Assembly: GCF_012641405.1 (NCBI RefSeq)
Contig: NZ_JABAII010000009.1
Span: 62,001-126,000 of the forward strand
Length of the DNA: 64,000 nucleotides
Reading direction: 5' to 3'
Origin: Rhizobium sp. P40RR-XXII
GTDB taxonomy: Bacteria > Pseudomonadota > Alphaproteobacteria > Rhizobiales > Rhizobiaceae
Part shown: in pieces, positions 26,782-35,712 of the stretch
Position numbering within the stretch: the stretch's first letter is position 1
How the letters are laid out: each line of letters begins with the position of its first letter
Translations under genes and position numbers: made by a program
The notes under the pieces: generated by a model
What the model was told of the DNA's origin: nothing
Databases searched by the model: none
The model's input: only the letters and a program-made list of their open reading frames with translations

Positions 26782-27245
26782 CCGCCTTCTTCAACAGAAA
26801 CGCTTGTGGAGCCTGAAGAAAAAAATGGGTGGCCGGATAAATCCGCGACCCATAACATTGAAAGCTCCTACTGCCCTTAAAGTGGATTGAACCCCGTCAC
26901 CGCCCGATCTCACTTGCGGTGGCGTCGTTCCAAAAGCCCACGTGCCGACATTGTTTCGGCCTTGCAGAAGATCAGGTCCGCGCCTCGTTACCTACTTAGT
27001 CGATGACCGTTCGGAAATGCGCGACGTCGCACTGCCAATGTTGATTGAGTTGCTGACGGACGAGGCTTCGGCGAGAACGATGTTCTTCGAAAGAATAGGT
27101 CGAGGCAACTTGTCAGGATTGGCATTGGCCCCTGTCAATATTCGCTCGGCAGAGCATTTTTTGCGGGCTCGGATGATATTCCAAAGATTCGGCGCCTACG
27201 TCGGGCAATCTTGCCGTGTCTGCCACCTTGGCCATATAAGGCCCG
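26782..27245. other. Intergenic stretch, no supported gene
   Basis: A 104-codon frame at 26942-27256 (+) is open but shows no domain or start signal. I see no RNA gene or repeat here. Confidence 0.3.
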
Positions 27246-27854
27246 ATGACATCTGATTCGAAGATTTTCGTCGGCCTGAGATCGACGCGAAACAAGCCGG
27301 CCGAACATCGCGACACAAGTGGCCCTAGATGCCAATGGGATGGATGCGACAAACAAGGCATCCATCGCGCGCCGGTGGGAGCGGATGGTGAAGGTCTATA
27401 CCTGCTGTTCTGTCGTAACCATGCGAAAGAATATAGCGAAGGCTACAATTACGTGACGAAACTTTCGAACCCTGTCACGGCCCGCTATCAGAGGGAAGCG
27501 GCAGGTGGCAGCCGCCCCAGCTGGGGCGTTAGAGTCAATCACGTTTCTGAAACTCCCCTTCCCTCCTCAATTCGCTCCGGGACCGCAAAGACGATCAATG
27601 CGCGAAAAAGCGCCGCACAAAGCAAAGCAGCAAAAGCGGCCCTCCCATCCCGCAAACTTAAAGTGCTGGAAGCAAAAGCCTTCGAGACGCTCGGCCTTCC
27701 GCCGAACGCGACGCCGGAAGAAATCAGAAGCCGTTACAAGCAGAGACTCAAGATGTACCATCCCGACGCAAACGATGGAGATCGCTCGGCCGAGGAAGCT
27801 CTTCTGGCGGCAATTGATGCCTATAAAATCCTGAAGCTAAATGGCTTCTGTTAG
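27246..27854 (+). CDS. J-domain (DnaJ-like) protein
   Basis: A 202-residue protein with a C-terminal J-domain (about residues 140-200): AFETLGLPPNATPEEIRSRY, the diagnostic HPD motif in KMYHPDANDGD, and the closing helix AIDAYKILK. The N-terminal part contains a possible zinc site (RCQWDGCDKQGIHR and LFCRNHAKEY: Cys-x4-Cys ... Cys-x2-His). This arrangement, N-terminal zinc-like domain plus C-terminal J-domain, is typical of alphaproteobacterial DnaJ-like proteins. It would stimulate DnaK on specific clients. Lone gene. Confidence 0.85.
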   Translation: MTSDSKIFVGLRSTRNKPAEHRDTSGPRCQWDGCDKQGIHRAPVGADGEGLYLLFCRNHAKEYSEGYNYVTKLSNPVTARYQREAAGGSRPSWGVRVNHVSETPLPSSIRSGTAKTINARKSAAQSKAAKAALPSRKLKVLEAKAFETLGLPPNATPEEIRSRYKQRLKMYHPDANDGDRSAEEALLAAIDAYKILKLNGFC

Positions 27855-27890
27855 GTGTGATACGTACTGGATGCCTTGAAGGGCGTCCCG

Positions 27891-28076
27891 ATGGAGGTGC
27901 TTCTTCACGCATTTGTCCTCATCACAGCCATGTTCTGCATCATATCCTATACAAGCAAAACTTATGTACCAGTCAAATACTCAGGGATCCCATCGCAAGC
28001 GCGGCAGATGGCGATTGAGATTTTAGAGGCCGTATCTGGCCGTGAGCTACCACCGAGGCTTAAGCGAGACCATTAG
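27891..28076 (+). CDS. Small membrane protein, unknown
   Basis: A 61-residue frame from the ATG at 27891, with GAAGGG seven bases upstream as a ribosome-binding site. It has one hydrophobic segment (LLHAFVLITAMFCIISY) and a short polar tail. No family is recognised. It follows the J-domain gene by about 35 bases. Confidence 0.35.
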   Translation: MEVLLHAFVLITAMFCIISYTSKTYVPVKYSGIPSQARQMAIEILEAVSGRELPPRLKRDH

Positions 28077-28080
28077 CCCT

Positions 28081-28103
28081 TGAAAGGAGTCGAACCAGCG
28101 ACC
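28081..28103 (-). repeat. tRNA T-arm-like fragment
   Basis: On the minus strand this reads as a tRNA 3' segment with a GGTTCGA core. It matches 3301-3323 at 22 of 23 positions. It directly follows the small membrane protein gene and borders a truncated hydrolase gene. Confidence 0.45.
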
Positions 28104-28311
28104 CGTCTTCTGGCCTGCTTGAAAAGCTGCTTGCGCCTCTTGGGACGGGTCAGTTTGTATCACGCCTGTCGGGACTGCCTGCCGCGCTTGATTGGATCGA
28201 CCTTTCTTGCGCTCTGTCGCATAGGTGGGCGTGATCGTCCCGATCAACTCGCTCCTGTCCTTGAAAAGGACGGGCGGGTCGCGGTCCATACGCATTCGTC
28301 GGGCAGTCCGA

Positions 28312-28908
28312 TCAGAAAACAAGGTGACTGGATAAATAGAACCTGTTTAATGGCGGGTCGCGGTATGCGAAATGCCATCGAGCGTCGCCAGAAGCTTTTC
28401 GGGCCATGTACTCGGCCTGATCCTGCGGCAGATCCGCCCCGAAATCGGCAGGGAACTTTGCCGGATCAAGATGCAGGAAGCCATCCTTGGTTGGTTTGAT
28501 ATCGTTGCTCGGTGACGGCATCGACTGGACCAATTGCCCGATGCTTTCGCTCCTTTCGGGCTGGAGCGCCGCGACATATACAAGTGCCTTCACCTTGGGA
28601 TCATCGCCTGCCGCCGTGATGATCGTACCCCCGTAGCTGTGACCGACGAGAACGACGTCTCCGTCCTGCTGATCGAGCACACTTTTGGTGGCGGCAACGT
28701 CCTGGTCCAAGCCTGTCAGCGGCTGCTGGACAATGCTGGCAATATAGCCGTCGCGGGTCAGAATGTCATAAACGATGCGCCAGCCGGCGCCATCCACGAG
28801 CGCACCATGGGCGAGCACGATGTTTCGCGCTTCGGCTAAAGCTGGTGCTTACGGTAGAAGACAAAACAGGGCCGTAAGGCCAACGGCTGCTTGCTGAAAA
28901 TCGACATG
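28312..28908 (-). pseudogene. Decayed alpha/beta hydrolase
   Basis: The main frame (28818 leftward) encodes the start of a small alpha/beta hydrolase: IVLAHGALVDGAGW, the nucleophile elbow VLVGHSYGG, then KVKALVYVAALQPE. The protein stops after about 168 codons and lacks the acid and His of the triad, which the family places some 80 residues further on. At the 5' end the same frame contains a signal-peptide-like stretch (AAVGLTALFCLLP) followed by a TAA stop and then APALAEA, so the signal peptide is broken by a nonsense change; the original ATG (near 28908, MSIFSKQ) lies in another frame. Truncated at both ends. Confidence 0.65.
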
Positions 28909-29130
28909 ATCGGTACTTCCTTGAAATTTGTGTCTAGGATGACGCAGGCTTCGATAATCGCCCGATGGACATGTCTCACCCCTTGACGACGACCGGCGAC
29001 TTGGTCGGCAGGCGATCGTAGAGGTCGATGATGTCCTGGCTGAGCAGGCACACGCAGCCCGACAAAACGGCATTGCCGATCGAACGCCTGTGGCGGGACG
29101 TTGTGTTTTCATAGCTCATATCGCTCTGTC

Positions 29131-29655
29131 CTAGTCCTGCCACCTGCGCAGATCCGTGTGGTCATGGTAGGCCATGCGGTCGGGCGTAGTGATAAACTCA
29201 ATCGTCGTGCCCCATGGCATGCGGCAGTAGCAGACCTTGTTTCCAGGACCTTTCTCGGTTGTATAGGGAATAGCGCGCGGCGCAGTGAGAGACGTCCCTC
29301 CAGCCTTTTCGAAGCGCTCTACCGATGCGTCGATGTCGTTGGTGTAGACAGCGAAGTGCGTAATGCCGAAGTCGCTCGCTCGAACCGGTTGGGCTTGCTG
29401 GGGGCCGTGCATTTCAAAGAGCTCGATGTCAGGCCCGGTTCCAATCTTGACCATCGCCTGCGCACGCACGACCGTTCCGGGTAAAGCACCCGTGGCCCGC
29501 TCGAATTCGGGTCCCTGCCGCGGCGGATCCTGCGGTCCGAAGGACTGGTAGATCACCTGGCCGCCGAAAGCTTCCACCAGGAATGATTTTGCTGCTTCGA
29601 TGTCGGGCACCGTGATGCCGATGTGATTGACGCCGCGAATTTGAGATGCGGTCAT
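29131..29655 (-). CDS. VOC-family (glyoxalase-like) protein
   Basis: A 174-residue vicinal-oxygen-chelate protein: GVNHIGITVPDIEAAKSFL at the start (metal His in NHIG), IELFEMHGP (metal Glu), FGITHFAVYTNDIDASVERF (second His) and TIEFITTP (second Glu). These four ligands place a divalent metal in the usual paired-module site. Substrates in this superfamily vary (glyoxalase, dioxygenase, fosfomycin resistance). It is the last gene of a leftward four-gene operon with an epoxide-hydrolase-like enzyme and two dehydrogenases, which points to catabolism of a small organic compound. Confidence 0.85.
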   Translation of the reverse strand: MTASQIRGVNHIGITVPDIEAAKSFLVEAFGGQVIYQSFGPQDPPRQGPEFERATGALPGTVVRAQAMVKIGTGPDIELFEMHGPQQAQPVRASDFGITHFAVYTNDIDASVERFEKAGGTSLTAPRAIPYTTEKGPGNKVCYCRMPWGTTIEFITTPDRMAYHDHTDLRRWQD

Positions 29656-29758
29656 GACGGTCTTCCTTTCTTGTTTAGTCGATCGAACGCGACAGGTGTG
29701 GGCGCGACCCGCCTGCGATGTCGTCGTCCGCTTACCCGTGACGGGGCGTTGCGGAATT

Positions 29759-30607
29759 TTAGTTGGGCTTGAGAAAATCGATCAGAGCGGCCGCGACTTC
29801 GTCCGGCCGCTCGTCGGCAACATAATGGCTGCACCGCGCAATCGAACCGCCCATGACATTGGCGGCAAACTCCTTGAGCATCGAGACCATATGCGGACCG
29901 AAGCGCTGTTCTCCGCCGAGACCGAGCACGGGTATCTCGAGCGGTCGCTTTTTGTACTCGAGTGCGGCTGCATGATCAGCGCTAAGGGTGCGATACCATT
30001 CCATGCCGCCGCGCGTGCGGCCAGGAAGGGCCATCGCTTTCGCGTAGATCTCGATGTCCGCCGGATTGAAGGTGCTGTGATCGTAGAACCGCTCTGCCAT
30101 GAAGGCCGAAACATAGTCGTATTCGCGGCCATGGATCAGGCGTTCCGGTAGATCCCGGTTCATATGGAAGCTGAAGTGCCAGATCCTTGCCGACGTCGCC
30201 TCCCATTGCGTCCAACCGGGAAGCGGAACATCGAGCACTGCCAGGTGGGTGACAGCCTTTCGATAAATGGCGGCCTGGGGCAATGCCACCATTCCGCCAA
30301 TGTCATGGCCGCAGACGGCGTAGTGTTCATGCCCAAGGGCAACCATGACCTCGTGCGCATCGCGCGCCATCGTCGCCTTGTCATAGCCGTCAAGCGGGCA
30401 GTCGGAAAAGCCCGCGCCACGTAGATCAATGGCCACCACGCTGAAATGCTCGGCCAGCAGTGGCATTACATGGTGCCATTCCCACCATGTTTCCGGCCAA
30501 CCGTGAAGCAGAAGGATCGGCGGGCCGGAGCCCCCCGTGACGGCGTTGATCTTGATGCCGTTCACCGGCACCAGCTGCTGGGTAAACCCCTTCAAAGTTA
30601 CGATCAT
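29759..30607 (-). CDS. Alpha/beta hydrolase (epoxide hydrolase-like)
   Basis: A 282-residue enzyme from the ATG at 30607 (MIVTLKGFTQQLV), with GGAAAAGG as ribosome-binding site. Motifs in order: oxyanion-hole HGWPETWWEW (HGxP), then AIDLRGAGFSDCP, the nucleophile in VCGHDIGG (Asp, as in epoxide hydrolases and haloalkane dehalogenases), and the catalytic His in CSHYVADERP near the end. Asp as nucleophile separates it from esterases. It is third in an operon with two NAD(P)-dependent oxidoreductases and a VOC protein. Confidence 0.87.
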   Translation of the reverse strand: MIVTLKGFTQQLVPVNGIKINAVTGGSGPPILLLHGWPETWWEWHHVMPLLAEHFSVVAIDLRGAGFSDCPLDGYDKATMARDAHEVMVALGHEHYAVCGHDIGGMVALPQAAIYRKAVTHLAVLDVPLPGWTQWEATSARIWHFSFHMNRDLPERLIHGREYDYVSAFMAERFYDHSTFNPADIEIYAKAMALPGRTRGGMEWYRTLSADHAAALEYKKRPLEIPVLGLGGEQRFGPHMVSMLKEFAANVMGGSIARCSHYVADERPDEVAAALIDFLKPN

Positions 30608-30657
30608 GATGCCTTTTCCAGTCGATGTTGAGTTCAAACAGAGCTAGCGGTCGGCGC

Positions 30658-31482
30658 TCAGGGCTGGTCGAAATCGGTGGCGATCGTGATGTCGCGCCAG
30701 GCGTCGATATCGCGGCGAAAGGAAGCCAGCTTTCGCTCGGCGATCGAATGCGCGGCGGGGCCAACCGGCAGATGAAGCGGCGCATCGTCGGCATCGACCG
30801 CCCGCAGGATCACCGCGATCGCCTTATCGGGATCGCCCGCCTGATGGCCGTTGTTGGTTTCGCGATAATGCTTGCGCGAGCTCGCGGCATATTCCGGCAT
30901 CTCGTTGGCCGCTATGGTGATTGAACGGCCAAGGAAATCGGTGCGGAAGGGCCCTGGCTCAATGATCAGCACGCGGATGCCGAACGGCTTCAGTTCGCCG
31001 GCGAGCGCTTCGGAAATCCCTTCCACGGCGAACTTGGCGGCATTGTAATATCCAGCGCCGCCGCTGCCCGCGATGCCTGCGCCGGACGACATGTTGACGA
31101 TCGTTCCGCCAGAACGTCGCAGGATCGGCAAGGCTGCTTTCGTAGTTTCGATCAGCCCAAAGACGTTCACCTCAAACATCGGCCGATATTCTTCCGCGGT
31201 TCCTTCCTCGATCGCACCAAACAGTCCGTAGCCGGCATTGTTTACGAGCACATCAAAGCCGCCGAATGTCTCCACCGCCTTTTCGACCGCCGCCTTGGCT
31301 GCGGCCGCATCCGTCACGTCGAGCGGCAAGGCGAGCATGCGGCCGCCAAAAGGCGCGACCAGCTCTTCGATTGTTTTCACATTGCGGGCCGTTGCGATGA
31401 CTTGATCGCCGCGTTGGACTGCAGCGCGTGCGAGCCGTTGACCGAAGCCGCTCGAACAGCCTGTGATAAGCCAGGTCTTCAT
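30658..31482 (-). CDS. Short-chain dehydrogenase/reductase
   Basis: A 274-residue SDR: cofactor motif TGCSSGFG (TGxxxGxG) at residues 7-14, LDVTDAAA, NNAGYG at about residues 85-90, the catalytic Ser (VNMSSGAG) and YNAAKFAVEG (Tyr-x3-Lys), then the EPGPFRTDF segment. The length and the C-terminal extension resemble NADP-dependent oxidoreductases of the classical SDR type. Its start overlaps the previous stop by 4 bases. Confidence 0.9.
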   Translation of the reverse strand: MKTWLITGCSSGFGQRLARAAVQRGDQVIATARNVKTIEELVAPFGGRMLALPLDVTDAAAAKAAVEKAVETFGGFDVLVNNAGYGLFGAIEEGTAEEYRPMFEVNVFGLIETTKAALPILRRSGGTIVNMSSGAGIAGSGGAGYYNAAKFAVEGISEALAGELKPFGIRVLIIEPGPFRTDFLGRSITIAANEMPEYAASSRKHYRETNNGHQAGDPDKAIAVILRAVDADDAPLHLPVGPAAHSIAERKLASFRRDIDAWRDITIATDFDQP

Positions 31483-32378
31483 TTGGTTATCTCCGAATTG
31501 GTTTCAGACGACGCCAAGCCGTGGCCGCCTCGAACGGTCATGTCGGCCGTGATCGACCAGTCCTTCTCGCCGAGGCCGGCCGAGACGGCTTCGTCGAGCC
31601 CCTCGCACACGGCCTCAAGCATCGGCAGCCTCCGTCCGATTTCTTTGCTGACCTCCGTCGCCAGGCGCATGTCCTTGAGTGCGAGCTTGGCCTTGAAGCC
31701 GGGCTCGAAGGACCGCTCCGTGATCTGCGCGCTGTAGCTTTCATAGGCGCGGCCCGAGAACAGCGTGCCCAGGATGAGCTCGAAGAAATCCGCGCGGTCG
31801 AGCCCGACGCTCTCAGTCAGCACGACAGCTTCCGCCATCGCCTCGATTGCCATGGCGATCATCATGTTGCAGGCAAGCTTTGCCGTATTCGCGCGAACGG
31901 CGCTTTCGCCCAAGGTCCAGACTTTCTTGCTGAGGGGCGCGAGCAGCGGTTCGATTGCGGCAACGGCATCGGCCTTCCCGGCCGCGAGGATGTTGAGCTG
32001 GCCACTGGCCGCAACGTTCGGTCGCCCGAGCACGGGGGCGGACACATAGCCAAGCCCTGCCTCTTCGTGCAGCCGCTCCAGCTCTCGCGCGAATGCCACC
32101 GAGATCGTCGATGTGACCACATGGACGAGGCCTGGCTGCGCGCTTGCGAGCAGGCCGGCATCGAGGATCACCTCTCGAATAGCGGCGTCGTCGGATAGCA
32201 TCGTGAAGACTGCGTCAGTCTGGAATGCATCCGCCGCGAGGTCGACAAGCGTCACGCCGGGGACGCTATCCTGGGCGACCTTGCTACGGTTCCAGGCCTG
32301 AACATCGTGGCCTGCCTTTACCAGGTTCAGGGCCATTGCCGAGCCCATACTGCCGAGACCGATAAATCCGATTTGCAT
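31479..32378 (-). CDS. NAD(P)-dependent beta-hydroxyacid dehydrogenase-like protein
   Basis: A 299-residue member of the 3-hydroxyisobutyrate dehydrogenase family: GFIGLGSMGSAMALNL (GxGxxG) at the N-terminus, FTMLSDDAAIREVI, the substrate-binding YVSAPVLGRP, and NTAKLACNMM with the catalytic Lys. Members reduce or oxidise beta-hydroxy acids or imines; substrate unknown. First gene of the leftward operon, divergent from a LysR regulator that probably controls it. Confidence 0.87.
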   Translation of the reverse strand: MQIGFIGLGSMGSAMALNLVKAGHDVQAWNRSKVAQDSVPGVTLVDLAADAFQTDAVFTMLSDDAAIREVILDAGLLASAQPGLVHVVTSTISVAFARELERLHEEAGLGYVSAPVLGRPNVAASGQLNILAAGKADAVAAIEPLLAPLSKKVWTLGESAVRANTAKLACNMMIAMAIEAMAEAVVLTESVGLDRADFFELILGTLFSGRAYESYSAQITERSFEPGFKAKLALKDMRLATEVSKEIGRRLPMLEAVCEGLDEAVSAGLGEKDWSITADMTVRGGHGLASSETNSEITK

Positions 32379-32540
32379 ATTTTATCTCCTGTCGTTCCGA
32401 TAATAGTTCTGAGCGGAATGGATGCAGTCTGCGGGGACAGGGGAGACCCCTCCAAGCGATGGCAGGAATTTAGGGGCTTAGATTTGTTCTTTAAGTGACA
32501 TAAGTGTACTCTCGCCGTTCAGTTTTGTGTGGGAATAGCG

Positions 32541-33401
32541 ATGGAATGGAGTGACATCAGAATCTTTCTTGCTGTCGCGCGATCCGGCACACTCGGCGCC
32601 GCCGCACGTTCTCTTAAGACAAGCCATCCGACCGTCGGCAGGCGTCTGCGCGCACTTGAGCAGACGATCGGTCACACGCTCTTCCAGCGGACTGCGGACG
32701 GTCTCATCCTGACCGAAGAGGGCCACGGCATCATCGCGCTGGCGGAGCAGATGGAAGAGGGCGCGCTGGCCATGGAGCGCCGGCTTGCTGGGCAGGAGCA
32801 GAATCTCAAAGGCAGTCTGCGCATTTCATCAGCGGACTGGTTCGGGGCCTATGTACTGCCTCCCATCCTGGCGGATTTCTCGAATGCCTATCCCAATGTC
32901 GACGTTGAGATCCTGACCGGTACGCGCCTGTTTAATCTCGCTCAGCGGGAGGCCGACGTCGCTTTTCGGATCGTTCCGTTCAACACAGCCGATGTCGTTC
33001 AGCGGCGGCTCTTCAGGCTAGAATACGGCGTCTACATCTCAGAGGATTCGCCTGAACCCAAATATGGAGACGGGACTGGTTTCCGGCTGATCACCCACGA
33101 CACGTCAACCGGGCAGTTTCCCGATATCGCGTGGCTCATCGAGAGCTTCCCCAACGCGAGACCCGTCCTGCGATCGAATAACCGCAACGTCCAGGGGCGC
33201 ATGTGTCGGCAAGGAATCGGGATCGCTGTCCTGCCCCGTGTCGTCGGCGATCAGATCGCGGGTATCCGCAGACTGGGAGTGCCGACGTCGCCCCCGGCGC
33301 GCGACATCTGGATGGGGTATCACCGGGACCTACGACGACTTCAGCGTCTTCGTGCGTTTATCTCGACCGTCTCAGACCATCTGATGAACGCAGCCGCATG
33401 A
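32541..33401 (+). CDS. LysR-family transcriptional regulator
   Basis: A 286-residue regulator from the ATG at 32541 (MEWSDIRIFLAVARSG). The winged helix-turn-helix spans residues 1-60 (SGTLGAAARSLKTSHPTVGRRLRALE), followed by a periplasmic-binding-protein-like effector domain (residues 90-285). It is divergent from the dehydrogenase-SDR-hydrolase-VOC operon with about 160 bases between starts, the classic LysR arrangement; it most likely activates that operon. Confidence 0.9.
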   Translation: MEWSDIRIFLAVARSGTLGAAARSLKTSHPTVGRRLRALEQTIGHTLFQRTADGLILTEEGHGIIALAEQMEEGALAMERRLAGQEQNLKGSLRISSADWFGAYVLPPILADFSNAYPNVDVEILTGTRLFNLAQREADVAFRIVPFNTADVVQRRLFRLEYGVYISEDSPEPKYGDGTGFRLITHDTSTGQFPDIAWLIESFPNARPVLRSNNRNVQGRMCRQGIGIAVLPRVVGDQIAGIRRLGVPTSPPARDIWMGYHRDLRRLQRLRAFISTVSDHLMNAAA

Positions 33402-33447
33402 TGAGCGGCCCGGCCGAACATTCGAATGTCGTCCGATGTCAACCGAG

Positions 33448-33870
33448 CTAGTTTCGAACCCGATCGTATTCCTCTTGCGCGCGTTCAAGCTCCGGACCGT
33501 AGGTCATGGACCAGGCGTAGAGCGCCTCGAACGGTTGCTGAAGGGAACGGCCGAGCGAGGTGATGGTATATTCGACGCCAACCGGCGTTGTCGTGGTGAG
33601 CACTTCACGGCGAACGAGGCCATTGCGCTCCAGACGCTTCAACGCGTCTGCGAGCGCTTTGTGCGTAATTCCGTCGAGGCGCCGCATGATCTCGTTGAAG
33701 CGTGACGGCCTGGTGCACAGAACGGTCAGGATCAGGACCGACCACTTGTTTGCGATCTGCTCAAGCACGGGGCGCGCCTTCTCAACGTCCAATAACGCCT
33801 CGGCGGAGACAGCCTTGTGGCTATGAGACGAGCAAGCGTTGATGAGCAGACTTTCGTTCGTTATGGGCAT
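33448..33870 (-). CDS. HxlR-family transcriptional regulator
   Basis: A 140-residue winged-helix protein: VLEQIANKWSVLILTVL (helix 1, with the conserved KW), RPSRFNEIMRRLDGITHKAL and LKRLERNGLVRREV, the HxlR hallmark, then YTITSLGRSL. A cysteine near the N-terminus (INACSSH) sits where redox- or electrophile-sensing HxlR proteins often carry one. It is divergent from an SDR gene with about 95 bases between starts and probably represses it. Confidence 0.9.
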   Translation of the reverse strand: MPITNESLLINACSSHSHKAVSAEALLDVEKARPVLEQIANKWSVLILTVLCTRPSRFNEIMRRLDGITHKALADALKRLERNGLVRREVLTTTTPVGVEYTITSLGRSLQQPFEALYAWSMTYGPELERAQEEYDRVRN

Positions 33871-33965
33871 CGATATACTCCTCGATATCTGCTTTACTAT
33901 TAGTGCGTAATTGACCGTAGGTATAGAGGATATATCTTAGCTTCATCATTATTGATGGAGTTAGC

Positions 33966-34694
33966 ATGAGCAGATTAGCAAACAAAATCTCCCTCGTGAT
34001 CGGCGGTGTCGGTGGGATCGGCGGAGCCATTTCTCAAAGGTTCGCGAGCGAAGGAGCGCAGGTCTACGCGACCAGCCGCAAAGGCGCAGAGAGCCAACCA
34101 AAGTCAGCCGTCATGGGCAACATCCAGACGATCCAAGCAGATGCCAGTGACACCGCCGATCTTCAGCGCGTCTTCGAGCAGCTAAGATCGGAACAAGGCC
34201 GCATCGACGTGCTTGTCGTGAACGCGGGCCTATCCGAATACGCACCGCTTGAAGACATTTCTGAGGATCATTTTGATAGGACATTCGGCCTGAACGTCCG
34301 ATCCCTCGTGTTCGCAGCCCAGGGTGCCATCGACATCATGCAGCCCGGCGGAACGATTGTGCTGATTGGCTCAATCGCGGGCGATATCGGCACCAAAGGC
34401 TATGGGGTCTATGGTGCGACGAAAGCCGCAGTCCGTTCGTTCACACGCACATGGGCTAACGAGCTTGCTCCTAAAGGTATACGCGTCAACGTTGTCAGCC
34501 CTGGACCGACCGATACGGCGATGATGGCGGCTGCCTCACGGGAAATTCGAGACGCACTGTCCAGTATGATCCCTCTTGGGCGCATGGGTAGACCTGACGA
34601 GGTGGCGGCAGCAGCCCTCTTCCTCGCAAGCGACGAGAGCAGCTTTACGACAGGTGCAGAAATTGTTGTTGATGGGGGTATGGCTCAAGTTTGA
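33966..34694 (+). CDS. Short-chain dehydrogenase/reductase
   Basis: A 242-residue SDR with VIGGVGGIGGAIS (a glycine-rich cofactor loop where the usual TGxxxGIG has IGG), VVNAGLSEY, the catalytic SIAGDIGTKGYGVYGATK (Ser, Tyr, Lys), and the closing SSFTTGAEIVVDGGMAQV. The usual threonine of the first motif is replaced by isoleucine/glycine, a mild deviation. HxlR/SDR pairs of this kind respond to reactive aldehydes or quinones in other bacteria; the substrate here is unknown. Confidence 0.9.
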   Translation: MSRLANKISLVIGGVGGIGGAISQRFASEGAQVYATSRKGAESQPKSAVMGNIQTIQADASDTADLQRVFEQLRSEQGRIDVLVVNAGLSEYAPLEDISEDHFDRTFGLNVRSLVFAAQGAIDIMQPGGTIVLIGSIAGDIGTKGYGVYGATKAAVRSFTRTWANELAPKGIRVNVVSPGPTDTAMMAAASREIRDALSSMIPLGRMGRPDEVAAAALFLASDESSFTTGAEIVVDGGMAQV

Positions 34695-34764
34695 CGCCTC
34701 CTTCAAGAAGCCGGAAACGACACCTAAACTAAAGTACACAGGCAGGCCGGCCGCCGACCGATCG

Positions 34765-34803
34765 CTTCTCCAGGGATGATGCGAGGCATCATCCCTGGAG
34801 AAG
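34765..34803. repeat. Perfect 18-bp inverted repeat with a 3-base loop
   Basis: CTTCTCCAGGGATGATGC is followed by GAG and then its exact reverse complement. There is no T-run on either side, so it is not a standard terminator, though it may end or stabilise the transcript of the SDR gene 70 bases upstream. Confidence 0.85.
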
Positions 34804-34883
34804 CAAGCCCCATGTTGGACATGAGATGACGGTGTTACGTGACGCATAATTGGTCCGGTGATGATAACAATACCCATTTTGCT

Positions 34884-34928
34884 CCTCAAGCGATCTGAAC
34901 CGGCGACCCTGCTATTATAACGAGCAGC
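34884..34928 (-). repeat. tRNA-like fragment (anticodon- and T-arm-like)
   Basis: On the minus strand this reads GGCTGCTCGTTATAATAGCA, then GGGTCGCCGGTTCAGATCGC, then TTGAG. The first part resembles an anticodon arm with an insertion and the second a T-arm. It shares the GGGTCG-x-x-GGTTC layout with the fragment at 28081 and is related to 3301 and 44113. Confidence 0.35.
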
Positions 34929-35085
34929 CACCATAACGCCGACGCGTGGCGGCCTAAGGACAGGAAGATATCCTTCGCGGACGCCGAACAACCTTCGGCG
35001 TCCGTCAAGATTTTCTGACGGTAAGATAGCGGCGCGGCGATAGGCCGAATGCCTTCCTAACATTCATCTTTCACGATGTCTCCCT

Positions 35086-35481
35086 GTGGCCGATCGTCCG
35101 CCAGAGCGCTCAATCGGTACGGCCGGGCTATGCTGCACAATGGGAACGGGAGATGGATTCCTTCCTCGCCACTCCATGCCCTTCGTCGTGATCATGGAAG
35201 GTGACCAACCGGCAGAAAATCGTGAGGATCGCAAGGCAGGGGGCATCTGGCTGAAGAGAAACAAGACCGCTCTGGCCGCAACCTGGAAGGCCGTCATCGG
35301 CATCGAGGCCAGCGCCATCAAGCGTGCAGCCATACAGGTTCAAATGAGCCTAGCGACGAAAGCATTCGGCACCCGCCTGGAAATTGTCGCCTCACAGAAG
35401 GAGGCGCTCGACCTCGCCGAGACAATTCTCAAGGCAAAAGCGGACGGTACGGATGGCTGGTATCCGCCGCGGCTTTCGTAA
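35086..35481 (+). CDS. Hypothetical protein
   Basis: Up to 131 residues from a GTG at 35086; an ATG at 35176 gives a 101-residue form (MPFVVIMEGDQPAENRED), which may be the true start. The C-terminal part is helical (KEALDLAETILKAKADG). No domain is recognised and there is no signal peptide. Codon usage looks like that of neighbouring genes, which is the main reason to list it. Confidence 0.4.
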   Translation: MADRPPERSIGTAGLCCTMGTGDGFLPRHSMPFVVIMEGDQPAENREDRKAGGIWLKRNKTALAATWKAVIGIEASAIKRAAIQVQMSLATKAFGTRLEIVASQKEALDLAETILKAKADGTDGWYPPRLS

Positions 35482-35712
35482 CGATACGTTGCTCAATGGC
35501 AACAGATGTTTAAAAACATGAAATTCATAGTCAAGATAAATCCCGCCTGCGAAGGACGCCGATCGAATAAAAGCAAGCACTTATCGCGGCGGCGCGCTAA
35601 TGACCATGAAGTGCGCACCCCTAATTTAGAAGCGATCTAATAGATTGAGATTGCGGGGAATTTATCGATCACCTACAGCCGACATTCGGGTCTTTCGAGG
35701 CTTGAAGTCTGG

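Larger units (their letters stand above)
34695..35085. other. Intergenic stretch with palindrome and tRNA-like fragment
   Basis: No gene is supported. Two structures lie here: an 18-bp perfect hairpin (34765-34803) and a tRNA-like segment read on the minus strand (34884-34928). Both are listed separately. Confidence 0.4.

Noticed and set aside
35478..35503. A GTAACG box on the plus strand near the hypothetical gene and FecI gene
   Set aside because: The bases 16 positions downstream are CAAC, not CGAA, and no gene start follows closely.
35640..35712. Iron-responsive (RirA/IRO-like) operator before the FecI gene
   Set aside because: TGA and TCA half-sites are present but the spacing is one base off the pattern I know, so I cannot support it.
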